Positions 32,440-44,000 of a DNA stretch of 64,000 bases are shown piece after piece. The translations under genes were made by a program, and so were the position numbers. How positions within the stretch are numbered: the first letter of the stretch is position 1; the number at the start of each line of letters is the position of its first letter. The notes under the pieces are model-generated. The model did no database searches. It was not told the DNA's origin and saw only the letters and a list, made by a program, of their open reading frames with translations. Source of the stretch: Oryzias latipes (lineage: Eukaryota > Chordata > Actinopteri > Beloniformes > Adrianichthyidae); assembly GCF_002234675.1 (NCBI RefSeq), contig NC_019878.2:5148688-5212687 (forward strand), given 5' to 3'.

Positions 32440-33210
32440 CCTTGAGATAATTCTTTTTCCTTACACTTTCGGGTAACAAAAACCCCCAACACCAAGATCA
32501 TCCAGAAGAAGAAAAAGTGAATGTATAATCAGTGTGTAAATAAGATGAGGTGTGTTTTCGGCGGCATTCCATTTTCACTTCATTTCATTTTCCGGTATGA
32601 CTGCTATGTGTTTACCCGGCACCATTTACCGTTTGGGCCGCTCCCGTTCGAGAACCACTCTACGAAGGGAACATGCTATCTAGTGTATCTGCTATGTGTT
32701 TACCCGGTACCATTGACCGTTTGGCCGCTCCCGTTCGAGAACCACTCTACGAAGGGAATATGCTATCTAGTGTATCTGCTATGTGTTTACCCGGTACCAT
32801 TGACCGTTTGGCCGCTCCCGTTCGAGAACCACTCTACGAAGGGAACATGCTATCTAGTGTATCTGCTATGTGTTTACCCGGCACCATTGACCGTTGGGCT
32901 GCTCCCGTTCACCAGGGGAACATACTATCTGAAGAGAGAGAGAGAAGACTGGAGGGGAGCAAACGAGATTACACAACCTGATTCAATTTAAACACCATGC
33001 ATTTTATACTCATCATTCGCGGCTTCCACTTGAGGAAGGACTTCTCTTAAGATAATTATTTTCCTTACGCTTTAGGGTAACAAAACCCCCAACACCAAGA
33101 TCATCCAGAAGAAAAAAATGTGAATGTATAATCAGTGTGTAAATAAGATGAGGTGTGTTTTCGGCGGCATTCCATTTTCACTTCATTTCATTTCATTTCT
33201 CAGTATGACT
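32440..33210. repeat. Direct repeat pair of about 600 bp framing the first array
   Basis: The stretch 32,440-32,600 recurs at about 33,045-33,205 (shared phrases CCCCCAACACCAAGATCATC and TAAATAAGATGAGGTGTG, then TTCGGCGGCATTCCATTTTC). The arrays after each copy also end alike (TTCACCAGGGGAACATACTA at about 32,909; TTCACCAGGGGAGCATACTA at about 34,140). The whole leader-array-trailer unit was tandemly duplicated. Confidence 0.75.
32600..32920 (+). repeat. 87-bp minisatellite, block 1 (about 4 units)
   Basis: Units start CTGCTATGTGTTTACCCGG and contain CGTTCGAGAACCACTCTACG. Spacing between equivalent bases (32671, 32758, 32845) is exactly 87. Because 87 is divisible by 3, the array gives long open frames that are not evidence of protein. 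Confidence 0.9.
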
Positions 33211-34170
33211 GCTATGTGTTTACCCGGCACCATTGACCGTTGGGCCGCTCCCGTTCGAGAACCACTCTACGAAGGGAACATGCTAACTAGTGTATCTGCT
33301 ATGTGTTTACCCGGTACATTGACCGTTTGGCCGCTCCCGTTCGAGAACCACTCTACGAAGGGAACATGCCATCTAGTGTATCTGCTATGTGTTTACCCGG
33401 CACCATTGACCGTTTGGGCCGTTCCCATTCGATAACCACTCTACGAAGGGAACATGCTATCTAGTGTATCTGCTATGTGTTTACCCGGCACCATTGACCG
33501 TTGGGCCGCTCCCGTTCGAGAACCACTCTACGAAGGGAACATGCCATCTAGTGTATCTGCTATGTGTTTACCCGGCACCATTGACCGTTTGGGCCGTTCC
33601 CATTCGAGAACCACTCTACGAAGGGAACATGCTATCTAGTGTATCTGCTATGTGTTTACCCGGCACCATTGACCGTTGGGCCGCTCCCGTTCGAGAACCA
33701 CTCTACGAAGGGAACATGCCATCTAGTGTATCTGCTATGTGTTTACCCGGCACCATTGACCGTTTGGGCCGTTCCCATTCGAGAACCACTCTACGAAGGG
33801 AACATGCTATCTAGTGTATCTGCTATGTGTTTACCCGGCACCATTGACCGTTTGGGCCGCTCCCGTGGAGAACCACTCTACGAAGGGAACATGCTATCTA
33901 GTGTACCTGCTATGTGTTTACCCGGCACCATTGACCGTTTGGCCGCTCCCGTTCGATAACCACTACGAAGGGAACATGGTATCTAGTGTATCTGCTATGT
34001 GTTTACACATAGCAGATACACTAGATACCATTGACCGTTGGGCCGCTCCCGTTCGAGAACCACTCTACGAAGGGAACATGCTATCTAGTGTATCTGCTAT
34101 GTGTTTACCCCGGCACCATTGACCGTTGGGCCGCTCCCGTTCACCAGGGGAGCATACTACCTAAAAGAGA
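33205..34170 (+). repeat. 87/88-bp minisatellite, block 2 with 175-bp higher-order period
   Basis: About 11 units. Between about 33,380 and 33,840 two unit types alternate. Type A has GTTGGGCCGCTCCCGTTCG and GAACATGCCATC; type B has GTTTGGGCCGTTCCCATTCG and GAACATGCTATC. Equivalent points recur every 175 bp (33464, 33639, 33814). The block ends with a palindromic junction at 33978-34029. Confidence 0.88.
33978..34029. repeat. Perfect 25-bp snap-back palindrome in the minisatellite
   Basis: Arm 33978-34002 is followed by TT and then by its exact reverse complement at 34005-34029. The unit reads into the conserved TGCTATGTGT and then returns on the opposite strand before the array resumes. It replaces the usual TTTACCCGGCACC junction. 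Confidence 0.93.
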
Positions 34171-34309
34171 GAGGGAAAGAAATGAAATGGGAGCCGACAT
34201 AAGAAGTACTCATACCTGATCTTAGAACGTAAAGCCCACGTCCGCAAAACGCTGTGCGGAACAATAATTTCAGCCGCCATGAACGACCCTAAGATGACAC
34301 AAACTTACA

Positions 34310-34700
34310 TCCAATACAATGCTCCCGATGACATCTTATGCCATGCTGAAATAACCCCATATTCGAAGCGTCCATCTCATACTATGACGGGGTTAACGGC
34401 CATAAACATTTCATTTGGCATAATATTCACACAAGCTTAGTAACATCCATTATTCTAAGCTGCCATCACACTATGACGGGCTCGACGCCATAACAACCAT
34501 TATGCATGCTACTCACGCAGGCTTAGTAACTTCCATTATTACAAACTTCCGACGACAATACCACAACGAGCTTAACGGCCACAAAGTTTTCTTCCATTTG
34601 GCATACCAATTAAACGCCCACAAACCTCCATGTAATCGAGTTCCATCTAAATATTAGGAACGAGCTCAACGGCTAGAATTACTATGCGTCATTGATACAC
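34310..34700. repeat. Decayed tandem array, period about 90 bp
   Basis: The words TATGACGGGGTTAACGGCC (34383), CTATGACGGGCTCGACGCC (about 34471), CCACAACGAGCTTAACGGCC (34561) and AGGAACGAGCTCAACGGCT (about 34656) recur with spacing of about 89-95 bp. Each is followed by similar CATTTGGCAT or TAACTTCCATTATT text. Diverged but regular. Confidence 0.55.
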
Positions 34701-36869
34701 TAACATATAAATGAACTTACGAACCAATTTTGTAGCTCCATCGCATACCAATACAAACCCAGAACATAATTTTTTAGGCTTCCACCTGACAAATAATTTT
34801 CTTTCAACATTTATAATCCAAGAATTTCACACTCATTCTGCCGCTCACATAGACTGATTCAGTGCAGCAATAGGTACGTTGAGCAGTCATCGTTGCAGCA
34901 CCAGATCAGGGAATGCAGGGGTGACAATCGCCAGAAATAGAGCAGCTGACCGGGGAGTAGGCGTTCGCAGGCTCAGGATGCGATGCATAGATAAAGACAA
35001 AACCAGTATTAGTCTCGGCAAAGAACATATAAATAACCCAGAAACTGATCAGTTTTAAAATGCTTGAGATAAATGGAATAACACTTCTTTTAAAAGAACA
35101 ATTCTGAGAAGTGAAATTCGGTAGGAGTTAAGGAAAAGTCCCATTGTGGAGTCAACGCACAATAGAAACCACCAGAATCCCAAATTCCCACAGAGAATTG
35201 ACAGTGAAATACAGAACCTGCACGAAATCTTAACACCAAATTTTATGTACACCAGTGGTAGAGAAGTAACCTTCAAAAGTTCCAAAGAGACGCACCTTCG
35301 GAAGGTCACCGAGGAGCAGGCACTGGGAAGTATAACCGAGGACCAAGGAGATTGTAGATGAGGAAGGTCAACATCGCACGTAGCAACGGAGTGCGACTCG
35401 GCCGGATTTGATTCCTGCATCTGATAATAGAGGTTCTGGAATAGGTGAAAAACAAAGCACAGACCACTGAAATGAATTAACCAAGGACGTCCGGATACTC
35501 CAAAGACGGGATGAACGACGTGCAGCATAACGCGAAAGATTACATAGGGACAGAGAGGCGCGCATCATAAACCAAGATCTGAGCAGAAACAAATCGGGAT
35601 GGCAGAGACCCATCCGTCTTCCTTGAATAAAGCGGAACCGAAATCCAAAACGAGTGTCTGACAGAACAACTTATAGAGACGGCATAGTCAGCCGAGCGCA
35701 AACGAAAACCAGAAGGAACACGAGGAAAAAGCCGCCGATGCCAAATTCAAAGCGGAGGAACCGAGGCGCGACAGTTCCCACACAATCGCGTCAAACCTGA
35801 ACGTCCGAGTGTCACCTTAGTGCCGATCCAAAACAGAAAACGGCCCCTGGAAAAAGCCCATCATGAATCCCCCCCCCAACGACAAATCCCTAAATAACCA
35901 AAGAACACACAACCAGAATGCCAAAAAAAAACCAACAAAAAAAAAAAAACACCAGTGTGCGTGAGAAGATAGGGCCATGCACAAACTGACAGACGCACAC
36001 ACAACAGGGCAGAATTTAGTTCCGTCGAAAGCCAGGGGGACACACATCACATTTCCTACTCCCTCCCTCTCACAAAAGAGACCTATCCATAAACCAACGA
36101 ATCCAAATGCAGGTCAACTAGCAATTGTATACAACTTCAAAGAAAGCAAAACAAAGAGCCGCCACTGAATAATGGCCCAGACAGCAGAAACCGGACCAGA
36201 GTTTGAAAATGCACTGTGCCTTATTGAGAACTGCAAGTCCCAGGGTCCTTAGGAGCGTAACGTCACAGATGACAGCGAAAAACAGGAAAAACCCCGGAAG
36301 AAAACACAGCACAGAAGCCGAGGCTAACGCACGCCGCTCACCAAACATTCCGGCGACTACGGCACCCAAAAACGCTGAGACAACTCCCGATCGATCGCCA
36401 CAGACAACCCGACTGTGGCAGGACACCGCTCCGTAGATACGCAACGCGACACGCAGACACGCGACACAAGACCCGCGGCTCCGAAGACGCGCCACGAGCC
36501 GGAAGCCGAAACACAGGGGCAGACGCGGGGAGACGGATGTCCGTAAGAAAGGGGGAACCAACGAACAGAAGAACGGGGGAGAACAATTGTACACCTGACT
36601 TAAATAGGACGCTAAACAGGTGAGTTAATTGACTGACCCACCCTAGGGGAGTAACCTGTAATTCTGCAGAGTGTCTGCCCGAAATGCGACGAGTCGCTAT
36701 TTCAACACACACTCACACCTAGAGACACTTTGGACCAACCATAGACCTATTCAGCACGTTTTTAGACTGCGGGAGGAAGCCGGAGTGTCATTAGAAAACT
36801 TATACATGCATGGGGAGAACATGCAAAGTCCATACGGAAAGCACCCACCTGAGATTTCAGACAGTGAGA

Positions 36870-38157
<1,288 letters not shown>

Positions 38158-38159
38158 TA

Positions 38160-39355
38160 TATAAGTCTGCCCGTCGTTTAGTTGGTGTCAGTATTTGACA
38201 CAAAGACAGCAGGTATTGCCAGCAGTAAAACAGCTGCGCTTTATGAGTTGATTAATAGTTTTGTTTTTAATGTTTTATAAGACCTAAAAATTATATTCAC
38301 AAAAACATGTTTTATAAAAAAATCAAATCCCTCTGATATGTTTCACAAAGACAAACACATGACATCACACAAATCAGAAATGAACTTATAGCTAAAAATG
38401 ACCCCAAGAGTCCAGCTCTAAAAACAATGATGAAAGAGCAAAGAAAAATGATTGATTTGATTTGTTGTTTATAATTATTAATATTTATATTTGTTTTGTT
38501 CTGCAGCATGTTCATATCTGAATAATTTTAACAGAATGTATTTTTATGGAGAGGAAAATATTATACGTAATTTAAAGTTAACTTGATTTATTCTGGATTC
38601 ATATTCCTGTCTGATTTTGTTCATATTTATGTTCAAAAAGTTATGTTTTAAAGGTTTAAAATTAAGCTTTAGTGTGTTCAATTAAATGTTTATCTCGTTC
38701 GGGCCTCAAAGTAAAGCGTGCTTTGGATTTAGGCCCCCTGTGCGATTGACTTTGACACCCCTTTAATACGAGTTTATACAATTCTTGTCTTTTTTGTGTA
38801 AAATGGCCAAATAAAGATAGGGAACACAAAAGGATATCGTCAAATTTGTCTGTGTGCAAGGGGGGGTTACTCACCCAGGGAGTAAGTTAGTGTAGAGCCA
38901 CCACTGGCTCCGTCACTGTGCTGTCTAATCACTGTTTCTTGTGGCCTGAGCAATGTAATTAGTTTGGTGCTGCTTCTCTAATGAACGTCATAAGATTGGG
39001 TAACTGACATCATCCTTACATCATCCTTACAAAGACTTATGATACAGATACCACCTGATACACCTACACACTTATGATACAGATCCCACATCTACGACAA
39101 TGGTACAGTCCATTTTCATGACATCCCTTAAGGTGGCCACACGAGCATCAAGAGAACTGGAGGAAACATGCTCTCCCTATACTAGGCAAGTACAGCCCCC
39201 TGGTCAAATGCACTTTCAAAGAACTGTGATCGTGAATGGTTTCTAAGAGCTGTGTGTACAACTGCTTGATTGTGATTGGCCACCGCTTCCAGGACAAGTG
39301 GAAATTGGCGGGTTTTTGGAAACACGGACCAACTGTGTTTGCCTAATATATTAAG
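38160..39355. other. Intergenic sequence
   Basis: AT-rich, no supported gene. The phrase TTTGACACCCCTTTAATACG near 38,750 is a fragment of a recurrent repeat, also seen near 17,800. Confidence 0.4.
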
Positions 39356-39359
39356 AGAC

Positions 39360-39730
39360 TGTGTCTGTTTTTAAGGAGTTTAATGTCAAGTGGTATGACC
39401 AGACCAGATGTGCTAACTTTGACAAACTAACTGGGTTGGAACGATGCAAAAAGATTGAAGCAATATGAGAGTGTTTTAACCGCAGAGGAGCGTTTTTCAC
39501 AAGAACCCCGCTATTCAAATGAAAACGCCACAAAAGCGATCTACAAGGTAGCAACACCGAGTACAAAGCACTGCAAACCTTTTACCGATGGGGAATTCAT
39601 TAAAGACTGTTTATTGAAAATGGTGGAGAACATTTGTCCTAAAAAGAAGCAGGAGTTTGCTAATGTTTGTTGGTCCAGAGAACTGTGTTCAAGGTGTATC
39701 CCATCTTTGCTTTATGATAAAGTATGATGA
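39360..39730 (+). pseudogene. hAT transposase relic (ZBED/GTF2IRD2-like N-terminal part)
   Basis: Plus-strand translation across a frame shift gives FKEFNVKWYDQTRCANFDKL then, from 39455, ATKAIYKVATPSTKHCKPFT, DGEFIKDCLLKMVENICP and KKKQEFANVCWSRE. This is the region after the BED finger in hAT-derived proteins (usual K-P-F-T-D-G-E-F-I-K-E-C and I-C-P-x-K-K). The frame stops at 39727 and no C-terminal dimerisation region follows, so it is a fragment. Confidence 0.65.
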
Positions 39731-40994
39731 AGAAGACAGTACATGTATTTATATAAACTAAAATGAGAAAATTGAGGGGAAATTCCGCCCTGACCAAAAA
39801 AGATCAGTTAAGACATCTGGCTGTCATTTCTCCACATAGCTGGTGTTTCTGACTCAAAGATGGATGGTTAGACATGAAAACAATGTAAAAGGATCAGTTA
39901 TAGCAGAATTTCCTTTATCATAAAAGGGAAAAAGTTGTTACGGTAAAAATGACCAAGTCTCATCTCTTTGCTTTTAGCTCCAATGTGGTAACAGCTGTGT
40001 TTGAGACTTTGTCTTCCTGGGTCAGAGGTCAGACTTGAGACATTAGTGACACTAACAGTTCTCATGTCTGCAGACATGCATCACTGAATAAAAGCCCCCA
40101 TGATGCTTCCCGAAAGGCCTTTCTTTACAGGATTAAGCCTGGACAAACATCTCTTTATTATCCAGCAAGGCTCCAGCTTCTGCACTGTGTGATGGTGGGG
40201 AGACGGAGAATGTTTGAGTCATGACTTCAGGGACCAATGACCGTCTGCCCGGCTGTTACCTCGCCACTTCCACCCAATGAGAGCAAACTCAAATGCCCCT
40301 GTGTGCTCCAACCTCCCCCCACACCTAAAACTCCAACATCTTACATCGCCTTAAATATCACCTTTCAAAATCTGGAACAGCGCTTAAGATACGAACACCA
40401 AAACAGTGAAGGAGAAGTTTTTCTTTATCTTACTTTTTTTATCTAATAAAGAATTTTGCAAGAACTTCACAGGTAAGGCTTTTATTTACTGGAAGAAGCC
40501 ATGATAAAAAATGTAATTGGGAAATTTGATATACAGCAGATGTTCAAATAAATAAAAAATAAATGACAACTAAAGATCTTCTTTACAACCTGTGAGCTTC
40601 TGTTTGTGTTCTAACTGTTTCTTGCTTTTTTTGTGTGCACATTTTCTGTTTTAAGATGATTTTCAGTAGATTTTTGTTGTTGTATCTGTAACATTTGGTT
40701 TCCATGACCACAGCAACTTCTGGTGAATTTAAGTTTCTACTAATCCAGGTTTTCCATCACATGCATCTTAATTATGTCCCGCTACATCATTTCAGTCTTT
40801 TATATTTTAGGTTTCACGTTTCAGTTTTTAACAAGTCAATTAGGACAGCAACTGGAGCATATGTGCAACATAGGTTTTTTGTTTTTCTTGTTAAAGCTTC
40901 TTTCCATTACTAAAAATGAGGTAAACATATTCAAATACATTATTTTGACAGGATTTGCAGAGAATGGATACACACAGACTATAAGGAGAAAAGG
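39731..40994. promoter_or_regulatory. sspo: Upstream region of sspo
   Basis: About 1.3 kb before the sspo start codon with few recognised repeats. The sspo promoter and 5' UTR should lie here, but no specific box could be defended. A short upstream ATG (40962) opens only a few codons before a stop. Confidence 0.4.
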
Positions 40995-41044
40995 ATGGAG
41001 GTGATCATTATTCTGCTTGGGCTACATACTGCGATGGGACTGGG
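40995..41044 (+). CDS. sspo: sspo exon 1: signal peptide
   Basis: ATG at 40995 encodes [17 protein letters not shown], a short hydrophobic signal peptide, and splices (donor GTGAGC) to [10 protein letters not shown]. Phase 2 matches exon 2. Confidence 0.88.
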
Positions 41045-44000
41045 GTGAGCAGCATGATAATTCAAATTTGGGAAGTTCAAAGAAGTCTGAATTCAGTCAG
41101 TGTGATAGAAGTTACAGTTAAGGTTAATCAATTATATTTTAATTTATAAATACACTTAACAGCTGACGTTGTTCATTGTAATAACCAGTCCCATTGGTCT
41201 CTCTTCCTGCAGACAGTGGTGTGAACACACAGTGGAAGACAGAGTGAAACATGTCCTATCTCCACGCCTGCAGCTTGAAGTGAGCTGTTCCGCTGTGTAT
41301 CAGTACAATATGGACGGATGGAGGCTGGATGTGGACCGGATGCGCAACAAACACGGCGGAGATGACGGAATTGCACTATACTACAGACAGAGTGGCCAGA
41401 AGGCATCTTGTTTCTTGTTTAAGTAAGTGAGAAAAAATAAACTCTTGGACTTTATTGAACCAAGGTTTCGTAACTTTCGGTACATATGCCTTTAACTCAG
41501 TGATGCATTTTCAACTTTAATCAAACGAAAAATTCCATCCACTAAACCCGTTTTGTTCCTTTTGGGGTCACGGGGCTGCCGAAGCTTAACCTGGCCACTG
41601 TTGGGCAAAGGCAGGGTAACACCCTGGACAGGTCGCCAGTGCACACTCACATTCACACCTAGGGACAATTTAGATTCACCAATTAACCTAAGAAGCATTT
41701 TTTTGGATGGTGTGAAGAAGCTGGAGTCTACGGAGAAAACCCACACATGCACGGCGAGAATATGGAAACTCCACACAGAAAGGTCCCCCACTGATGATTC
41801 TGTGCCTGGTCCCCCAACTGGGACTTAAACCGAGGCCTTGTTGCTGTAAGGCAAGAGCACTAACCACTGCGCCACTGTAATATTTCATATCCGAACCAAA
41901 GAAAAGTAGAAGTCTGAACAGACATGGTGGACATAAAACCAAATGTGGTATATATATATATATGTATATATATATTTTTTTTTTCAAAGTGCGTGACTTT
42001 TTCTATGTGCATAGGTATCGTTTTGACAGTAATATTACCTTATCAAGGTTCCACACCCCATGTCCTGTAGTCTGACTCAAACTGGAATTTTAATCTTTGA
42101 GAAAGAAATGAGATTAAAAAAAATGAACAGACACCTGCAGAAAATGCTGGGTTTTGTTGGTTTGTTGTAATTTTATCAAATATTGAGAACTGATACATTT
42201 GCACGAGAGCACAGGTCACTGAAGTCAAATTCTCTGTACATGCACTGTACTTGGCAAATAAAGTGATTATCATTCTTATGCAGTAATAAGTTATGGTTAA
42301 TTTATTTTTTTCAATCACACATTGCAAAACAAGAAATAAACCCCAAGAGGACATTATCTAAGAAATTTAAGTTATGTTTTCCAGGTTGTGTTTTTGAAAT
42401 AAAATTTGTAAAGAATGGAATATTTCTTATAAAGTTTAATTTAAAGACAAAGTTTATGAATTAATGAAAACTGCTGTAATTACATCGATATATGTAAATA
42501 TGCTTGACCCTCAGACCCCCAGAGATGGAAAGCCATGTGGTGAACAGGACTGTAAGGGGGTGTTGTGAGGGTTGGGCTGGACCTCACTGTACTCAGGGTA
42601 ATGTCACCCCACAAATTAATTTGAATGTTGAAATCTTCCTGCACCTCTCTCTGATCACACCTCTCTGTTCTCTTAGGTGTGAGTTTATATGGTCGGTGTT
42701 TCTCCACGTGGAACTGTGAAGAGTTTCCTGGACTACATAACTCCTCACTCATGCCCATTGAAAAATGCTGCAGCACCTTGTGGGGTTTGAGCTGGAAAAA
42801 TGCTTCCGACCAGACATGCTTGTCATGCACATATAATCTCCTCACAGGTTTGACAATATATTTTTTCTTCTTTAGATTTTCGGTGCGCTCTTTAGGGGTC
42901 ACTACAGTAAATCATCTGCCTGAGCAATACTGTTTGGTCATTGCCACCTCCACCTTCGCCTACACTATATAACCAAAAGTTTTCACTCACCTTCAGTCTC
43001 ATATGAACTGATGTGCCATCCCATTCCTAACCCATAGAGTTCAGTATGATGTCAATCCACCTTTTGCAGCTATTACAGATTTAACTCTTTTGGGAAGGCT
43101 GTCCACAAGGTTAAGGAGTGTGTTTACAGGAATTTTTGACCATTCTTCCAAAAGCGCTTTGGTGAGGTCACACACTGATGTTGGTGCAGAAGGCCTGGCT
43201 CTCAGTCTCCACTCTAACTCATCCCAAAGGTGTTCTATTGGGTTCAGGTCAGGACTTTGTGCAGGCCAGTCCAGTTCATCCACACCAGACTCTGTCATCC
43301 GTGTCTTCATGGACTTTGCTTTGTGCACTGGTGCACAGTCATGTTAGAAGAATTAATCTGGTCTCTTGAACAAACACGATATCTGTTTTTCCTCTCCCCA
43401 TCATGTCAACTCTATGTCCCAAATTCCATCCTTTTCTTTGCTCTCTCTAACTTTCACAAATTCATCCTCTACGTTTTTTGACTTCTTGGACCAACAGTAA
43501 TCCAATTTCCGTCAGCACCCAGTATTTTAACAGCTTCGGTTTTGGTTGTGAACTTGTGCCACAACCGATCTAGTATGAAAGTTCCATTTGTGAATCGCAT
43601 TGAATTTCCTTCCTGACACAACCCTCTGCATTTACCCAGACTTGGGGACTTGTACACAAAATCACTGTATTGTTTCCCCTTTGTGTGTGCATCTAAAAAG
43701 TTGTTTCAATGATCCAATTATGACTTGAATTAGAATTACACTCGGGTCTTGTTCTCCGAAATTAGAAAGGACATTTAAATAATTTTAATATTTATTCACA
43801 TACTACATTCTGCAGATGTCAAGACCTTTCATGTGGTGCGCAGTGGACTGCTGGGTACTTCCCGTGCTCCTCGGGCTTCGGGCACCTGCATGTCCTGGGG
43901 GGGAGCTCATTATCGCACTTTCGACGGGAAGCACTTTCACTTCCAGGGCAGCTGCACTTACCTACTGGCCTCATCAACCGATGGGACCTGGGCTGTCTAC

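Larger units (their letters stand above)
32312..36705. mobile_element. 4.4-kb insertion of unresolved class with minisatellites
   Basis: Bounded on both sides by the halves of a SINE; ACACA occurs at both edges and may be the target duplication. It contains an 87/88-bp minisatellite in two blocks, a decayed array of about 90 bp, and a CpG-rich right part (35.3-36.7 kb) with a TATTTAAG motif on the minus strand near 36,600. No reverse transcriptase, integrase or transposase was recognised. The minus-strand end reads TGAAATAGCGACTC, but a matching LTR or inverted terminus was not found. CpG is not depleted, unlike the flanks, which suggests recent arrival. Confidence 0.55.
32215..36865 (-). repeat. 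Family A SINE split in two by a 4.4-kb insertion
   Basis: Left piece 32215-32311 (ACCCTGGACAGGTTGCCAGT CTGTCGCAGGGC) is the reverse-strand tail part of SINE family A. Its continuation resumes at about 36,706 (CACTCACACCTAGAGACAC, then TTTTTAGACTGCGGGAGGAA and GGGGAGAACATGCAAAG). The intact order is seen in the 41.6-kb copy, where the two parts are contiguous. The block between was therefore inserted later. Confidence 0.7.

Noticed and set aside
32521..34219. Several overlapping open frames of 60-156 codons with repeated LLCVYPAPLTVW-like peptides
   Set aside because: They are the 87/88-bp minisatellite read in three frames. An 87-bp unit keeps frame automatically, and there are no splice or start signals or family matches.
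35055..35528. 157-codon minus-strand frame
   Set aside because: Composition is plausible for a membrane protein, but there is no family resemblance, and it is confined to the 4.4-kb repeat insertion.
36118..36594. 158-codon minus-strand frame, cysteine- and valine-rich
   Set aside because: Lies in GC- and CpG-rich repeat DNA, has no recognised motif, and its frame ends are not matched by splice signals.
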